A stretch of DNA of 64,000 bases from Cyathus striatus (lineage: Eukaryota; Basidiomycota; Agaricomycetes; Agaricales; Nidulariaceae), in NCBI GenBank assembly GCA_025738555.1, contig JAOVFP010000017.1, forward strand, positions 868,001-932,000, read 5' to 3'. Below the pieces are notes generated by a model, which ran no database searches, had not been told where the DNA came from, and worked only from the letters and a program-made list of their open reading frames with translations. This document shows, one piece after another, positions 46,476-56,068 of the stretch. The first letter of the stretch is position 1; each line of letters opens with the position of its first letter. The position numbers and the translations under genes were made by a program.

Positions 46476-46853
46476 GCTGTATTGGCCATATTGAATGTTC
46501 TCGAAATCGTCCCGTTACTCCGCGCTTCTTTGTGCATTCTCTTTGATATATGGTCGTTGATCATATTAGGCATCTTGTTTCTACTAGGTTTCACGGAGAG
46601 CGGAATGATGAGAAGAGGTACGTTTCTAAGTGCTGATTTATTAATATGCTGGCTTAAATCATTGCATGGTGCAGGCCCTTTGCAGCGTCATTCCAATCGA
46701 ATGTGTATAGTGCTTTCACTCCCGCAAATAGCATCTTTTCAGATTACCTATCTTTCACTGCCTGTGCTGCTTCCGCGGCCATTCAGTCTCTTATGTTCTC
46801 AAATCCCTACTCATGAAATTTGCAGTGGTAATCTGTTGGTGCATGTGGTGTAA
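46476..46853 (+). pseudogene. Ifi-6-16-like pseudogene, exons 2-3
   Basis: Matches gene C exon 2 from LEIVPLLRASLCILFDIW and FLLGFTESGMMRRG, then a normal intron (46617 GTACG to about 46674 CAG), then exon 3 (FAASFQSNVYSAFTPANSIF). The first third of exon 2 is missing, and one base is lost at the start of exon 3 ('ggtcctttgcag' in C versus 'gccctttgcag'), so splicing gives a frameshift. It probably belongs with the exon 1 remnant at 43951, with gene B lying between them. Confidence 0.72.
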
Positions 46854-47007
46854 GGATCTTGCATGTAGTCTGCAATGCAGTACGGTAAGAGTCTATAAAC
46901 GAAGATATATTAGATATGTAAGGGATGTACCGCAGTACATACCTATAAGCGAAGTGAACAAAGATAAAGAGTAAAACTACGAGTATGCTACGAGATAACA
47001 CGGCGAA

Positions 47008-48061
47008 CAATTGACGTTCCAGTACCGTTGAAAGTCGGTCATTCCAATAACTTTCCAGTCACCATTCCAATTCCAAACACGTGTACTTCACATGTACTGG
47101 CTCGCAAATACAAAGGATATGGGTGGGCTGTCTTGCTTATATAATTGATAAGAACTGAAATGGTTTCGTCGAACGCATGGCAGATTCCTTTGTGATTGGA
47201 AAGTCTCCCACACAGGAGCATCATTCGGCGTGTTTCTAATTGCATCACACCTTTTTACTGACATATCTTGTATCCTCCTGCAAGGAATGCACACAGGGTT
47301 ATGTTATTTCGCTTTAATTTTAAAATCAGTATTTAGATATGTTATCCACTTTATCTTTTCTCCTTGTCAACCGTCTATTTTCTTTGTTTCATTGAAATAT
47401 TTCAACTATGCACCTCTAATGATATATAGAAATAATAAGTGATTTTATTATTATCTCATAGTGGTTACTGTAGCTTACATTGTAAAGAAGCGGGCATTCC
47501 AGGTCCAGTCATTCCCCCACTCCGCTTTTTTTTATAATTTTTTTTGAGAAAAGGTGGTGTCAGCATTGTACGTACAACAACATGGCAATATAAGTGGTGT
47601 GAAATACCTACAATAATGAGGGTGGTCAGTTCCAAAAGAGGGTGTAATATTCAATTGTCTTTGTGAGAGATAATACATTGGTTCAATTGTATATTGTTTC
47701 TAAAACTACTTCACACTTCCTCTGTATTATAAAAATCAACATCTGTGACCTACATTTATTTCATTTATATAGCGAGAACCATTTTATTATGTTTCATACA
47801 TAACTGTGCGATAATATGGATAATTAGTGCGAAGGCAAATAGCCAGGGCGACGCTCGGCCCTCTCCAGAAATATTTTCACACGCCGTTTGGACAGACATC
47901 CTCATGTTAGGCCAAGCCGGCTCACCACTCTGAGGCCACCTGTGTCGCGTTTCCTTTGTTATAACAAGCCGGTAAGTTATATATACACGTGTTTGGAACT
48001 GGAATTCTGACAGGAAGGTTACTGGAATGACCGACTTTAGATCGTACTGGAATGTCAATTG
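47008..48061. mobile_element. Non-autonomous element with ~75-bp terminal inverted repeats
   Basis: The left end CAATTGACGTTCCAGTACC runs on through AAAGTCGGTCATTCCA and CCAAACACGTGTA. The inverted complement of the right end reads CAATTGACATTCCAGTACG and the same later words, about 75 bp in all with scattered changes. ATTCCA-type hexamers recur inside the TIR every 10-20 bases. The edges are palindromic (CAATTG), so the target duplication cannot be fixed; AATT on both sides is one reading. No transposase frame is present. Length 1.05 kb. Superfamily undetermined. Confidence 0.82.
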
Positions 48062-48107
48062 TGTTGGGATTTCAGCCGGCACTTTGATATCTAGCAGATT
48101 AGTCACG

Positions 48108-48361
48108 TGTTATGTAAGCGAGAGGGTAGGGGATCATTGGAGAACATAGTAGCACATGTTGGAATATACAGGGAGATTATGGGAGTATCTGGAGTAGGAT
48201 TTGGTAGAATATAGTAGCATACACTAGAAAATAGTAGTTACTTGTCTATTATGTATATAAGCCCTCTGTATGAGGCACTAGCAATCTTAAGTTCTCATTC
48301 ACACTTTAAACCAAACACTCAAAATCACAACAAATTGTTTGCCGTGTAAGTATGAGTAACA
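48108..48361. mobile_element. Solo LTR, 254 bp, with target-site duplication
   Basis: It starts TGTTATGTAAG, ends GAGTAACA, and is flanked by GTCACG at 48102-48107 and 48362-48367. An internal ATGTATATAAGCCC (about 48249) is a TATA-like promoter element similar to that of the left gypsy LTR. No coding sequence. It lies only 46 bp after the long-TIR element. Confidence 0.82.
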
Positions 48362-48736
48362 GTCACGTGGTCATACCATGACACCATACTCTTCTTCACC
48401 TTCTGCCCTCCCTGGTCAACTCCATCCGAAACCTCCGTCAAGCCGTCAAGTTCACCAAGTGTGCAGCAACTGCACGAGAGCGTCTTCGTCTCTTTTTTTT
48501 TTTCCCTTTCGCTGCCTCATCACGTCTAAAATCTGTTATCGTCTCCTGTGCATTCGGAAGATCATACTCCGGCAATCACTCATTTTCGCTCTCGTTGAAA
48601 CTCATCCACTTCACAAAGAATTGGACAACACCGTCCCGGGTATTACGCTGTCGTAAATGTGTTGAATCTCCCTCTCCTCTCCTGTCTCCATCTGAACAGG
48701 TGGTAGGGACTCCTGTTTACGACCAAGAATGGTATC

Positions 48737-49650
48737 TTAGCGCGCTGAAATGAGGCAGGAAATATGGAATACATCATGAATCTTCCAGTCATCAGGTAAG
48801 TCTAGCCGGTATGCAGCATTGTAAACCTTCTGAGAGATTTTGAAAGGGCCAAATCGACGGAAACACAACTTGTGCGATGGGCGTGTTGGACATAAATAAG
48901 CACGTTCCAAGTAAACTTGGTCGCCTGGGATATATTCTGGGGACTCATCGGCCCAGGCATTGTGGAATTTCTTCATCTGCTCTGCAGTCAGTTGCAGGAC
49001 TACCTTAAGCTCCTCTTGCATCTGGTGAAGTCGATTCAATCACTCGTCTGCATGCGGTACTGGCTGAGAATTCACAGGATCGATGGAGAAGGTAGGGTTG
49101 TACCTGTACTCTGCGAAGGAGGACATCCCAATGGCCTAGTGATAACGATCTTTGTACGCAAACTCAGCAAATGGAAGCCATGACACCCAATCGTCTTGAT
49201 AGTAATCCACATAGGCTCGTAAGTAGATCTCTAGCTCCCGGTTCACCTGTTCCGCCTGACCATCAGTTTTCCGGTGATGTGCAATGGATGGGGCACGCTT
49301 AATACCCAACCTTTCCCACATTTATTTCGTGAATTTCGCAATGAACTGAGGGCCGCGATGCGACAACAGCTTCTTTGGCGTGCCATGGAGTGGCCACACA
49401 TGTGTCACAAACACATCGTACATCTCAGGTGCATCATCGGTTGTATGAGCAGGGTGGAAATGTGCGTGCTTGGTGGACTTATCACAGACAACCTGAACCG
49501 CGTCATAGCCATCAGATGGAGGCAGTGAGCCAATGTAGTCGGTAGTGATGTGCTGCCATGGACCTAATGGGATCTCGAGAGATTGTAGCTTACCAGTGGG
49601 TTTGGTACGATGGGGTTTGGTCTTCTGGTTCTTACTTGCAAGTACAACTC
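48737..49650 (-). pseudogene. Ty3/gypsy integrase fragment
   Basis: On the minus strand, in order: HITTDYIGSLPPSDGYDAV (integrase core start, about 49560-49500), VCDKSTKHAHFHPA, GTPKKLLSHRGPQF, then after a TAA MWERLGIKRAPSIAHHRKTD (49321 onward), QAEQVNRELEIYLRAYVDYY, and, after a gap with frame changes, the C-terminal barrel (49039-48737: GDQVYLERAYLCPTRPSHKL, FRRFGPFKISQKVYNAAYRL, IHDVFHISCL). No chromodomain, reverse transcriptase or LTR is attached. It is a truncated, dead fragment of a different gypsy lineage from the elements at the window ends. Confidence 0.85.
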
Positions 49651-50482
49651 TAACCTATATCTTGAAGCGTCAATAAGTAAAGGGTTTTGTCGCTCTTTTA
49701 TACATCTCTGGTGGGTATTATAGTAAGCTTGAAGCTGGATCTTGCACAGTCTATGCATCTCGCTGCAAGTTCCGGGTTTGTTACGGGTCTCGAAGAGATC
49801 TTTATCCCAGTCAATCTGGATTCGGTCTTTGTAAGTCTATATCCGCACTTTCCCCACTGGTTGTTGTTCAGTAATACGAATTAGCCAGTGTTTTAAACAT
49901 GTTAGTTCAATTTTAGCTGATTATACCATCGATATTACTGCGAGGGCTTACAATGAATAAGCAATATTATCTTAATGTCGAAAGTTTGACTTAATATTAT
50001 AGAAGTCTTAACTTCAATTGCAATACAACCCAGTTGTCATAACAGGCCTTGTGCACTACTCGGATCTTATAGATCCTTGAGCATGTATTAAAAAGTCATC
50101 GCCTGTGTCTTACAATCGTCTTACAATATATTATCAGCATAACTAAGGCTTAATGCCTTGCAAGACAATTTCGGTTTTCATGACATATAGCTCTTTGGTA
50201 AAGTACTTGAATAAAAAATCTCTTAATGACATATAAAGGGAATATATGTATTAAACGAAAGAAAACACAAGGAACACCTACACTGTGTCCATTAGCGCTT
50301 AAAGAGTGCATCCCATGCTTGGCGCTAATTCCATCACCATACCTCAAGGCTCGGCTTTTACATAAACTTACCATTTACATAGACGCCTTACTTGCGCCTA
50401 CTTAACAGCCAATAACAGCATCGCGCCAACCTTCAGAGCTTCATTGCGTTCCCCCACATCCTCCATTCAAAACCTCGATCTC
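49651..50482. other. Intergenic with array spacer ahead of gene C
   Basis: Near 50241-50300 the spacer words of the Ifi-6-16-like array occur ('tatgtattaaacgaaa', 'acaaggaacacctac', 'agcgcttaaa'), followed by 'aaggctcggctttta' and 'catttacatagacgcc', which recur near 53945. No gene in the first 600 bp. Confidence 0.55.
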
Positions 50483-51378
50483 ATGGCACCAACTCTCCAA
50501 ATTATTGGTGAACTCTTCTTTAAACTGCTTCAGAATGCTATCTGCATGTGTACCCGTGGACTAGGAGATATCTTTCGTAACACCCACCGTTACATGCCTT
50601 CCACACTCAGAGCGCTATACAGCAATATGCCAAATTTCAAGGTGTTTCCGGCTTCCCTCACTATCCCAGTGTCTTCGGGCATCAGAGTAATACCCCCTGG
50701 GCTCATTAATCGTCCTGAATCCATTGACAACATACCGACCGAAAGTGCCGGTCTTTATGAGGATTTCGATAAACTGTTGATTGCGATTGGGGTTGAAGAT
50801 ATTAGTGAGTCATCTGATGTTTCTACCAAAGTTTACAATGCTGATCTCGTGATGCAGTCAATTCTCATCCATATCTTGTAGTCGCGGTGTTGTTGATATC
50901 GCCTTCTGTTCTAAGAGTATTGATATCGGTCATATTGGAAGTTGTCGAAGTCGTCTTGTTACTCCTTGGCGCTTCTTTGTGCATTCTCTGTGATGTCTGG
51001 TCGTCGATCCTATTGGGCATCTTGTATTTGCTAGGTTTCACAGAGAACGGAGTGAGGAGAGGTACGTATGTAAGTGTTGATTTATTAATGTGTTGGCTTA
51101 GATCATTTTGTGGTGCAGGGTCCTTTGCAGCTTCGTACCAATCGAACGTTTATGGTGCTTCCACTCCCGCAAATAGCATATTTTCAAACTTCCAATCCTT
51201 TGCTCATGCCGTTTCTATTGCCATTCAGTTGCCTATGTTTCTTCTCAGATCCGGACTCAAGACATTTGTAGCGGTAGTCGGGTGGTGCATGTGGGTCTCT
51301 GCGGGGATAATTTTGTCCCGTCACTATGGCGTCCGACTTCCATGTGCACTTTTATTCGGTGCCGCGCTGCTCGTTTGA
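50483..51378 (+). CDS. Ifi-6-16/ISG12-like small membrane protein C (261 aa)
   Basis: Exons 50483-50804, 50858-51061 and 51119-51378; introns 53 and 57 bp, same positions and phases as genes A and B, 786 nt. The N-terminal part is longer (about 107 residues, MAPTLQIIGELFFKLLQNAI, then GLGDIFRNTHRY). Exon 2 is strongly hydrophobic (VAVLLISPSVLRVLISVILE, VVLLLLGASLCILCDVW, SSILLGILYLLG). The family motif follows (GFTENGVRRGSFAASYQS, then YGASTPANSIFSNFQS), and the C-terminus has further hydrophobic stretches (TFVAVVGWCMWVSAGIIL, CALLFGAALLV). I start at 50483 because MAPT matches gene A and the pseudogene; an upstream ATG at 50444 adds 13 residues. Confidence 0.75.
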
Positions 51379-53091
51379 CGTCAGCTCTATTTTCTTGGGA
51401 CCACACTCCAGCCAACTTTTCGTCAATCCTGCCCAACTTGTCTACCTCCCCACACCTCCTTATATTGCATCCCTTTACACTTAGTACTTATCCCTAGGAC
51501 TCTTTAATTTCCATCGTACAAATTAAGTTATCTCTTTCTTAATATTTTACTATAAATTCTCGGTATCTAGTTCCTGGGAACTTAATTCAAATTCCTCCCA
51601 CTCACAGACAGTATTGAAGATTGAACTTGCTATCCACCTCCATCGACACCTTAGAACTTCCAGGTCGAACGGACGTTCACCGACTCATGTTTTACTTCTT
51701 TGTTTAGGTGTTAAGCTCACCATCACCTTTACACTACGTGATCGACAATAATAATTAGCCAGAAATCCGTTGGACAACAGCTGTAAAGTATTAAAATTGA
51801 ATCTTCTTGTACTGGTAGACCTGTAATTAAATACATGATGTTTGTCAATGAAACGTGAAGTATACGTATATAACACTCACTCAGCCAGAAGCTTCACGCA
51901 GAGTTTCATCTCTTGCACAGTGTGGAGGAAGTTCCTGTAAAGTCATTGTCACCACGATTCCTAGTCACATTTGGATAAGATAAGGAGTAAAGTGGCACAG
52001 AGAAATGCTGCCAACGCACAAAGGGACTTGAACTGCATTATGGAGAAGTGCGTGAGCGTCAGACGGAGAAGCAGAAAGAATGGGCGGATTACTTATATAT
52101 TGTCTGGCAAGGGATATATTTATTATTCTCTAGGACCGCAGTCTGTCTCTGTATGACAAAGTTGATGTTGTGGGCATCTTAACAGTGCGCGCAATTTTAT
52201 AAACGGCAGCCGCAGTTTTACAGTTAACCGTTTCTCAAGCATTGCATCTTCATCGTGATGAGAGATACATGGAATATGTGGTACTGCGTTACGAAAGAAT
52301 GAATACATCGAGCTGGTGGTTCTTATGCACAGTTAAAAACGTATGAATAACTTCATGCTAAACAAGCAGTGCTATCCATATGCATCGATATTTGACACAC
52401 ATTGCACAGGATCATTCTAGATTTATAGAATACCTATAACGAAGAAGTATTATTTAACAATTGGTAAGTATAATTATAAATGGTAGAATATACCACAAAT
52501 CTCTCTTGGTGGACAAGGGCACAGAAGTCCTGGTACACATATAAGTTCTTAGGTACTGTACAGCTTAACATATGTCTGGATATGGTAATTAACTACAATA
52601 CTGGGAGAAGGAACATGCATATGTGGAAGCAAAGGTCCGAATAGGAGAGTGTTGGGCATACCCTCACAGGATGTGGGCACACAGGATAATGGAGACATGC
52701 TTATTGGCTGATGCACTTGCTTAGATACCCTGCCATGTCGCAGGCCTAAATATAGATCCTTTCAGGACAATGGTGCTGAGGTTCTGTCACATCTCCGAGA
52801 TGACTGATATGAATTCTGCCAGCCTCTTGCTCGCGAGTTCGGCCTCTTAGATTTGCTTGTTCTTTGTTTGTACACTTATCTTATCATGCAGAGGCCATTC
52901 AAGCAAGCGATGAGGATGGTTTTAGGAGCCTGAGTGTAACAGGGGACTCAACACTGACCTGGCTAACCCCTTAGCTGGGAAATTAGCTGCCTGAGCTGTT
53001 AGCCATTCTCGTGGCTAAGTATGGCTAGCTAAAAATCAGCTCAGCTATGGTGGCTACGCGGCTCTTAGCTGAGCTGTGAACAACACTAGTT
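51379..53091. other. Long AT-rich intergenic region
   Basis: No gene recognised. Near 52960-53080 AGCT/TAGCTGAG words are unusually dense ('ttagctgggaaattagctgc', 'gctcagctatggtgg'), possibly an old simple repeat. Confidence 0.45.
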
Positions 53092-53496
53092 GGATCCTTA
53101 GGGGAGTTGCGGTTATGACTCTGTTCAGTTACTCCTTCAAGTTATACCACCACCCGGACTCCATCTCAATCATAACTGCGTACATATAGTGATGAAAAGC
53201 CACATGATTGTCAGTTGGCTGTCTGTTAAAGCTTTGATCTCGTTGTGTACAGTTATACTTAGCTCTAGTGTACTGTGATTCTTGAAACATTTTTGGAACT
53301 TTGTATTCCTGAGAAACGTAGCTAAAGTACTTAATAAACAACCTTTTACAATTTCTGGCTAAATTTGCAGCGACATTATCATAGGGAACATATGTATTAA
53401 ATGAAATAAAAATACAAGGAACACCTCCAGTGTATCCATTAGCGCTTAAACTTAAAGTGCACCCGCAATGCATCCCGTGCCTTGGTGCTAATCCTA
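53092..53496 (+). pseudogene. 3' end and spacer of an Ifi-6-16-like gene (duplicate)
   Basis: Matches the end of gene A and its downstream spacer: 'agttggatccttaggggagt' (compare 43453), 'agttataccaccacccggac', 'gccacatgattgtcagttgg', then 'gaacatatgtattaaatgaa' and 'acaaggaacacctcc'. Only the last codons of exon 3 are represented, so nothing is encoded. It marks a lost member of the array. Confidence 0.75.
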
Positions 53497-53504
53497 CTTC
53501 TGTC

Positions 53505-53911
53505 TAGTGTTGCCGCCGCTCCGCTCATGTGATATGCCGCTCAATGACATAGCTCGCTATCCTACTCCTACACACCACAACTCTATCACATAAAAAATAC
53601 ACCGTTGTATAGAAGGCATCCAAGGCAACATAATACCCAAAAATTAAAAGTGGAATGCAAATGTGCGAGTTTACAGACGACGAAAAGTGACCACAGCTCA
53701 CCGGCTCGAGCTGATGTCACGCTAAAAGTGAGCTGATTCAATATATGCTGTAATACATCACTTTTAATGACATAAACATCATAGATACATTCTTGTATCC
53801 GCACAAAACCATCCTGAATGATTAAAGTGTAAAATGTGCCCATGTTGAATGAATGGGAATGAAAATATGAAATTGTGACACATGTCACAGCTCGAGCGGG
53901 CGGCAACACTA
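53505..53911. mobile_element. hAT-type MITE with 8-bp target-site duplication
   Basis: A 407-bp element with ends TAGTGTTGCCGCC and GGCGGCAACACTA in inverted orientation, flanked by identical CTTCTGTC at 53497-53504 and 53912-53919. TIR sequence and 8-bp duplication fit the hAT superfamily. Subterminal repeats around 'gctcgagc' are present. It is non-coding and inserted into the spacer of the Ifi-6-16-like array; the related spacer ahead of gene C (near 50330) lacks it. Confidence 0.88.
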
Positions 53912-54019
53912 CTTCTGTCCAATGACATCTGTGTCCCTAACCTCGAGGCTCGGCTTTTAGTATTACATAAACTTATCATTTACATAGACGCCTAACAGCC
54001 AATACAGTCGAAACTGTTA

Positions 54020-54508
54020 CTGTTATTTACCGGCCGGTTGTACACCATTCGCCACTTGTACAGTAGCACATTTCTCCACTAACATTGCATTAAAATTTAT
54101 AAAAATTGGATACATATGTAGCTATAAGTCTGTTCTATTACATCATACATTTAGGTTGGCATTAGGGTGTGTGGTTCTGCTGCAATGTTAGATTTGGTAT
54201 GTTTTTTCGAATTTTGATGGTCCCGAACAACAATAATCGGCATTATGTATAGCTCTGTCATGTGACATCGCTTAGATTAGTCACACAATTGTAACGCTGT
54301 ACAACCGGGTGGTGATGCCGGATTGTGCATCAAAAATAGTAAAACATAAGTTACTCTTTCAAAATATGTCTGAATGCCATAAGAGTCGAGAAATAATTTT
54401 TTTGCACCTCACACTTTGTGTCTGTCAACTTATTTAAGCTCGTAATATATTTTCAGTAATTTTATAACAAATTTAAGATTTGGTGTACAACTGACTGGTA
54501 AATAACAG
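54020..54508. mobile_element. TA-flanked MITE with ~30-bp TIRs
   Basis: The left end CTGTTATTTACCGGCCGGTT plus GTACACCA and the inverted right end CTGTTATTTACCAGTCAGTT plus GTACACCA differ at four positions. The element is flanked by TA on both sides (54018-54019, 54509-54510), as for Tc1/mariner-type or other TA-inserting transposons. Length 489 bp, no coding frame. A third copy of the end word (GTACAACCGG) occurs inside near 54300. Confidence 0.82.
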
Positions 54509-54510
54509 TA

Positions 54511-55439
54511 TAACTCATGACCGTAACTACCCATAACCTGTAGATACCCATAAGATTTCTTGTCCACCAAATCAGTAGGCGGGGGAATTGGCCGAAGAAC
54601 CCATAATCCTGTGAAACATGATAATTCATCAGTCTGACATGTGTTCAAAACCCATAAAGAAATAGGGCCAGCAAGTGGCAGGGCCCACTACCACCTAATT
54701 TAAGTTATATTTACCATGACTTGAGTGGCTGGAGGAGGGAGATGAGTGTGAAGAGGGACAAGTGGGGGAGACAGAGGTGAGCTGTTAGTGTGTCTGAGAG
54801 GAGACCTGTGTGGGTTTTAGTAAGGGTAGTAGAGAACAGGTGATCAAAGGCAGGGTCCTAGGCTTTTGAGGGTGAAAGCAAGTGTTTGAGTCAAAGTAAT
54901 GGTGAAATTTTGTAGGTGTCATTGGCTCCTTCCTACTCAAGTGGTGGCAGCTGCGATGAAGGTGAAGGTAAAAATGGCAGTACTTAGTGGTAGTGGTGTG
55001 GATGAGAGGTAGTGAACAAGTGATGAGGATGTCGAGCCGGTACTACAGTATCCTCTTACATATGATGCCTCCCTGCACCATTAGCAAGTCGATGAGACAG
55101 TGCACAGGACGCATCCAATGAACTAACTGCATCATTCACATGTCATGTTCATCCATTGAAAATGCACAGATGTACAAATCACGAATAACAAATCAGTACC
55201 CTATAGTGGCTGACTAGTTAACCCCTCAGAATGACACCAATCACTGTGTTCTTGATAGGCAATGGCACTTAGAGAGATGAGGGATGGAAGGTGCCAGTTC
55301 ATGCTGAGGTACAGTTGTTATTGGAGATGGCAATGTTGATGATGAGAGCATGGGGAAGATGAAGATGGTGGTGGTGAGAGGTATGGTGCTAGTGGTGAGG
55401 TGAATGAATGATGCATTGCCTCTGTTAAGGTTAACATAA
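54511..55439. repeat. Dispersed repeat and GT-rich spacer before the gypsy LTR
   Basis: At 54656 'aaagaaatagggccagcaag' and following words match the repeat at 15341. Up to about 55430 the sequence is G/T-rich with trinucleotide-like 'ggtg/gatg' runs and no coding frame. Confidence 0.5.
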
Positions 55440-55827
55440 TGTAACAACTCTGGTCTCCTCATAGGACTCGGTTCCGAAATCACTTGTCAATATGTGTATT
55501 TGTTTCCTCTGCCTCTGTACAGCATTATCGACCTATGCTTTCCTCTTACTTCTCTCTCTCAATTCTTTCTCTATCCTTGCTGCCGAGGATTGTATTAACC
55601 TTGTATCACCCCCCCCTGCTACATTGAGTAGCTATGACTCAGGCTGACTTGCTTTGATTTGTGTACATTATTGTAGCTATTACAGCTACATTACTGATCT
55701 CTCTTATTTAGGAATTCCTATGTACTAGTAGTATATAAGTTGTTGAGTAGCCATGTAATTCTACAGTGAATTATAATACTGTTTAACCCAGTGATTCCTC
55801 TGTGTGCCAAAACTCTCAACAACAACA
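55440..55827 (+). repeat. Putative 5' LTR of the right gypsy element
   Basis: TGTAACAACTCTGGTCTCCTC at 55440 resembles the usual start of agaricomycete gypsy LTRs. A TATA-like 'agtatataag' lies near 55733, and the block ends in 'caacaacaaca' near 55827. No clear primer-binding site follows, and without the 3' LTR the borders stay approximate. Confidence 0.5.
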
Positions 55828-56068
55828 AACGACTTTTGTCACATCTTTTCACCTGACTATCACTACTTGACAACACCTATACTCTAGTTTATCTCAAAAC
55901 TCTAGCTTTCTTTACTCTCTATCTCTCTCTCGACTGGAACATCTAGGATTGATCACCCCAGACCATCTGTCATCTAATTATCTATCTCAATTCTTTTCAA
56001 AGAAAACCTCAATAAACCATATAAAAAATCTATTTTCTCCTCTTTAACTAACTTCATATATCAGTAAT

